Below are positions 6,074 through 8,060 of a DNA stretch of 8,060 nucleotides, in pieces. The stretch is from an uncultured Rickettsiales bacterium. GTDB taxonomy: Bacteria > Pseudomonadota > Alphaproteobacteria > Rickettsiales > UBA998. Positions within the stretch are counted from its first letter, which is position 1, and every line of letters starts with the position of its first letter. The position numbers and the translations under genes are program-made. The notes below the pieces were generated by a model. The model had not been told where the DNA came from, did no database searches, and saw only the letters and a list, made by a program, of their open reading frames with translations. The stretch covers positions 1-8,060 of the forward strand of contig CALJMC010000138.1 of the NCBI GenBank assembly GCA_937982385.1. Direction: 5' to 3'.

Positions 6074-7801
6074 ATGGACGATTTCAGTGGCTTTGCTATG
6101 CCTAAAATGCTGCACGCCAATTTGGCAGAGATGCAGTATCAGCAACCTACCCCTATTCAAGCGAAAGCAATTCCTTTGGCCCTTGAAGGGCAAGATATTT
6201 TGGGTTCAGCTCAAACAGGAACAGGAAAGACAGCGGCATTTTTGATTCCCGCGATTTCCTATTTGCTTCGCAATCAAGAAGAATCCGCTATTATTCTAGC
6301 GCCAACACGCGAGCTTGCTATGCAGGTGATGACCGTGTCGCATGCGATGCTTGGTAAACAATCTGGCATTCGCAGCACACTGCTTATTGGTGGTGCGCCA
6401 ATGCAAAAGCAGTTCCAAGAATTGCGCCGTAGCCCGCGCCTTATTATTGGTACGCCGGGTCGTATTAATGACCATTTACGTCGCAAGTCACTGCATTTAA
6501 GCAATGCTAGCTTTTTGATTCTCGATGAGATGGATCGCATGCTTGACCTTGGTTTTGGTGTGCAGATTGATGACATCGTGCAGCATATGCCGAATGAGCG
6601 TCAGACGTTGATGTTTTCTGCTACCTTGCCGAAAGAAATTGAGAAGCTCTCTAAGAAATATATGAGCAATGCGACACGTGTATCAGTGGATAATGTATCG
6701 CGCCCAGCTGCAAAAATTAAGCAGACTGAGCTGCGTGTTGGTCAACGTGATAAATACCAAACCTTGCTGAATGAGCTGCAAAAGCGTGAAGGCACGGTGG
6801 TGATGTTTGTGAAAACACGCCGTGATACTGAAACCATTGCTGAAAAGCTTGCTAAAGATGGCATCGAAGCTGAGCCGATTCATGGTGAGTTGCGTCAAAA
6901 ACGTCGTGACAACACGATTAAAGCATTCCGTAATCAGAAATTCCGTGTCTTGGTTGCGACGGATGTTGCTGCGCGTGGTTTGGATATTCCGCATATTGCG
7001 CATGTCATCAACTATGATTTGCCGCAAGTAGCTGAGGATTATATTCACCGTATTGGTCGTACTGCACGTGCTGGTGCCGAGGGTGAGGCGCTGTGTCTGA
7101 TTGCGCCGCATGATGAAGAAAAATGGTATGAAATTGCTATGCTTCTTGATCCGAATGCGAAGATTGAACGTCCACGCAGAATGGGTAAGTCTAAGCCAAA
7201 ACGCTTCGGCGGCAAAGGCGGCGGTGGCGGCAAATCATTCGGTGGTGGCGGTGGCGCAGGTGGCCGACGTGATGGTAAATCATTTGGTGGCGGTGGCAAT
7301 GGTAAGCCATTTAAGCGTCGCGAAGGTGGAAGCTCTGAAGGGAAGCCATTTAAGCGTCGCGAAGAAGGTGGCTCATCTGAGGGTGGCAAACCGTTCAAGC
7401 GTCGCGAAGGCGGCCATTCCGATGGCAAGCCATTCAAACGTCGTGATGAAGGTTCATCCGAGGGGCAGCCATTCAAACGTCGCGAAGGCGCGGCTGACGC
7501 GAAGCCATACAAGCAAAAACGTCCAGGTTCGCATACGGATGCTGGTGGCAAACCTAAATTTGAAAAACGTAGCGAAGGGGGTGACAAGCCATTTAAGCGC
7601 CGTGATGAAGGTTCATCTGAAGGTCATACCAAGACAAACTTTAAAAAACGCAAGAAGCCTCCCGGGGCTGGCGGTGGTCGTCCGAATAAAGCAGGTGGTG
7701 AGGGTGCTAAGTCTAAGCCCGCACATGGCGGTAAAGGCGGCAGCATATCGCGCTCACAGGCGAAGAATCTAAAGGGTAAGGTGAAGTTTAAGCAGGGCTA
7801 G
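6074..7801 (+). CDS. rhlE: RhlE-like DEAD-box RNA helicase with a long basic repeat tail
   Basis: ATP-dependent RNA helicase of 575 residues that unwinds or remodels short RNA duplexes in the cytoplasm, in roles such as ribosome assembly, mRNA decay or cold growth. The core runs over about residues 1-360. Its motifs are Q motif F4 and Q29, motif I AQTGTGKT (46-53), Ia PTRELA (77-82), GG (106-107), Ib TPGR (127-130), II DEMD (151-154), III SAT (182-184), IV VMFVKTR (243-249), V VATDVAARGLD (294-304) and VI HRIGRTARAG (325-334). The third residue of motif II is Met instead of Ala. From about 365 to 575 the tail is low-complexity, glycine-rich and basic, longer than in many RhlE proteins, and presumably binds RNA. 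I chose ATG 6074 because the family starts shortly before the Q-motif phenylalanine. An in-frame GTG at 6047 would add nine residues. The ribosome site is weak (GAAAGA). Its stop overlaps that of the convergent gene. Confidence 0.93.
   Translation: MDDFSGFAMPKMLHANLAEMQYQQPTPIQAKAIPLALEGQDILGSAQTGTGKTAAFLIPAISYLLRNQEESAIILAPTRELAMQVMTVSHAMLGKQSGIRSTLLIGGAPMQKQFQELRRSPRLIIGTPGRINDHLRRKSLHLSNASFLILDEMDRMLDLGFGVQIDDIVQHMPNERQTLMFSATLPKEIEKLSKKYMSNATRVSVDNVSRPAAKIKQTELRVGQRDKYQTLLNELQKREGTVVMFVKTRRDTETIAEKLAKDGIEAEPIHGELRQKRRDNTIKAFRNQKFRVLVATDVAARGLDIPHIAHVINYDLPQVAEDYIHRIGRTARAGAEGEALCLIAPHDEEKWYEIAMLLDPNAKIERPRRMGKSKPKRFGGKGGGGGKSFGGGGGAGGRRDGKSFGGGGNGKPFKRREGGSSEGKPFKRREEGGSSEGGKPFKRREGGHSDGKPFKRRDEGSSEGQPFKRREGAADAKPYKQKRPGSHTDAGGKPKFEKRSEGGDKPFKRRDEGSSEGHTKTNFKKRKKPPGAGGGRPNKAGGEGAKSKPAHGGKGGSISRSQAKNLKGKVKFKQG
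7301..7624 (+). repeat. Tandem KPFKRR-type coding repeats in the helicase tail
   Basis: The unit is GKPFKRRE(E)GGSSEG, 12-15 residues long. KPFKRR or QPFKRR begins at residues 411, 424, 439, 452, 465 and 505, with degenerate copies at 477 (KPYKQK) and 493 (KPKFEK). The DNA is also repetitive, with near-identical copies of CCATTTAAGCGTCGCGAAG. A glycine-rich part with two KSFGGGG units (387-393, 402-408) precedes it. Such arrays can change copy number by slippage or unequal recombination, so length variation between strains is expected. Confidence 0.85.
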
Positions 7802-7986
7802 ATAAGATGCCCAATATGGCTTCCAATATCAGTGAGGAGGTGGCTTACTTCTACACCTTCACCGCGTATTTTGTTTGATGGAGTTTCATGACCCAAATGG
7901 CTTGCGCGCACATCGTCAATGAGTGCTCGTGAGCCTTCTAACAATGTAGTCTTTGCATTTATCTTTGATAGTGGTGCGCCAATCAT
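7798..7986 (-). CDS. Small protein of unknown function behind a putative Pho box
   Basis: I do not recognise this 62-residue protein. It has an AGGAG (7993-7997) six bases before the ATG, and a putative promoter immediately upstream, which together argue for a real gene. There is no signal peptide, no convincing membrane segment and no cysteine. It contains five histidines, four of them in two SH[LI]GH motifs (29-33 and 56-60), plus SHLL at 48-51. The N-terminal half (LSKINAKTTLLEGSRALIDDVRA in part) could form a helix. It runs opposite to the helicase gene and the two stop codons share CTAG at 7798-7801. It might instead be the leader of, or a remnant of, a longer gene, since nothing in the window continues it. 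If the Pho box is real, expression should rise on phosphate limitation. Confidence 0.55.
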   Translation of the reverse strand: MIGAPLSKINAKTTLLEGSRALIDDVRASHLGHETPSNKIRGEGVEVSHLLTDIGSHIGHLI

Positions 7987-8005
7987 AATCTTCTCCTATA
8001 TCTAT

Positions 8006-8039
8006 ATCATACCTTTATTTGATGACAGTTTCGTGACAA
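8006..8039 (-). promoter_or_regulatory. Putative PhoB-dependent promoter (Pho box plus -10)
   Basis: Read on the - strand: TTGTCAC (8039-8033), four bases GAAA, CTGTCAT (8028-8022), ten bases, then TATGAT (8011-8006). Two TGTCA-type 7-base repeats at 11-base spacing, with the -10 ten bases after the second, match the known layout of E. coli phoA and pstS, where the box replaces the -35. The start site would fall near 7999, giving a leader of only about 13 bases that still includes the AGGAG. The remaining bases to 8060 show no other feature I can support. Confidence 0.6.
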
Positions 8040-8060
8040 TTTGATAGAAAACATACATAA

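Noticed and set aside
6683..7111. 142-codon - strand ORF inside the helicase gene
   Set aside because: Antisense to helicase motifs IV-VI, which are clearly coding on the + strand.
7045..7587. 180-codon - strand ORF rich in proline
   Set aside because: It lies wholly antisense to the glycine-rich repeat tail of the helicase; GGC/GGT codons read backwards give proline. It has no ribosome site or independent support.
7101..7772. 223-codon + strand ORF in another frame over the helicase tail
   Set aside because: Its repeats merely mirror the helicase repeats in a shifted frame, and the helicase frame has intact family motifs running into it.
7807..7878. Short + strand ORF after the helicase
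   Set aside because: Only 23 codons, no ribosome site, and antisense to the better supported small - strand gene.

Overview
The window looks like a chromosomal segment of a motile Gram-negative bacterium with moderately low GC. I lean towards Alphaproteobacteria. The reasons are the CspA-type protein with an 'AAGL..L.DGQ.V.F' second half, the form of the flagellin C-terminus, and an RhlE-type helicase. This assignment comes from family memory, not from a search.

Left part (1-5334): two very large tandem flagellin genes on the + strand, 807 and 829 residues. The two proteins align along most of their length. Each gene has its own upstream region, and the two upstream regions share ordered blocks: an ATTAAC..TTTGG.A block, a TGTTA.T block, a short GCGA...TCGC dyad and an identical 15-base leader ending 4-5 bases before the ATG. 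They therefore look like an old tandem duplication that carried its promoter, with each gene transcribed separately. A hairpin plus T-tract closes the second gene.

Middle (5335-6073): a single cspA-type cold-shock gene with a strong ribosome binding site and a textbook intrinsic terminator. Upstream of it are several possible sigma70 promoters, one with a perfect dyad over its -10. Downstream is a perfect TATAAT inside a 23-base AT palindrome, then about 190 bases that fold into three successive hairpins and lead into the helicase gene. I read this as a long structured 5' leader.

Right part (6074-8060): an RhlE-like RNA helicase with all the core motifs. Its motif II is DEMD instead of DEAD, and its basic, glycine-rich C-terminal tail of about 210 residues contains repeated KPFKRR units. 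Converging on it from the - strand, with the two stop codons sharing one CTAG, is a 62-codon unknown gene. It has a good ribosome binding site and what looks like a complete Pho-box promoter: two TGTCA-type repeats at 11-base spacing, then 10 bases to TATGAT.

Themes: motility (flagellins) and RNA remodelling, probably cold-linked (Csp plus helicase). There is also a candidate phosphate-starvation gene that has not been described as far as I can tell. I see no mobile element, CRISPR array, tRNA or rRNA.
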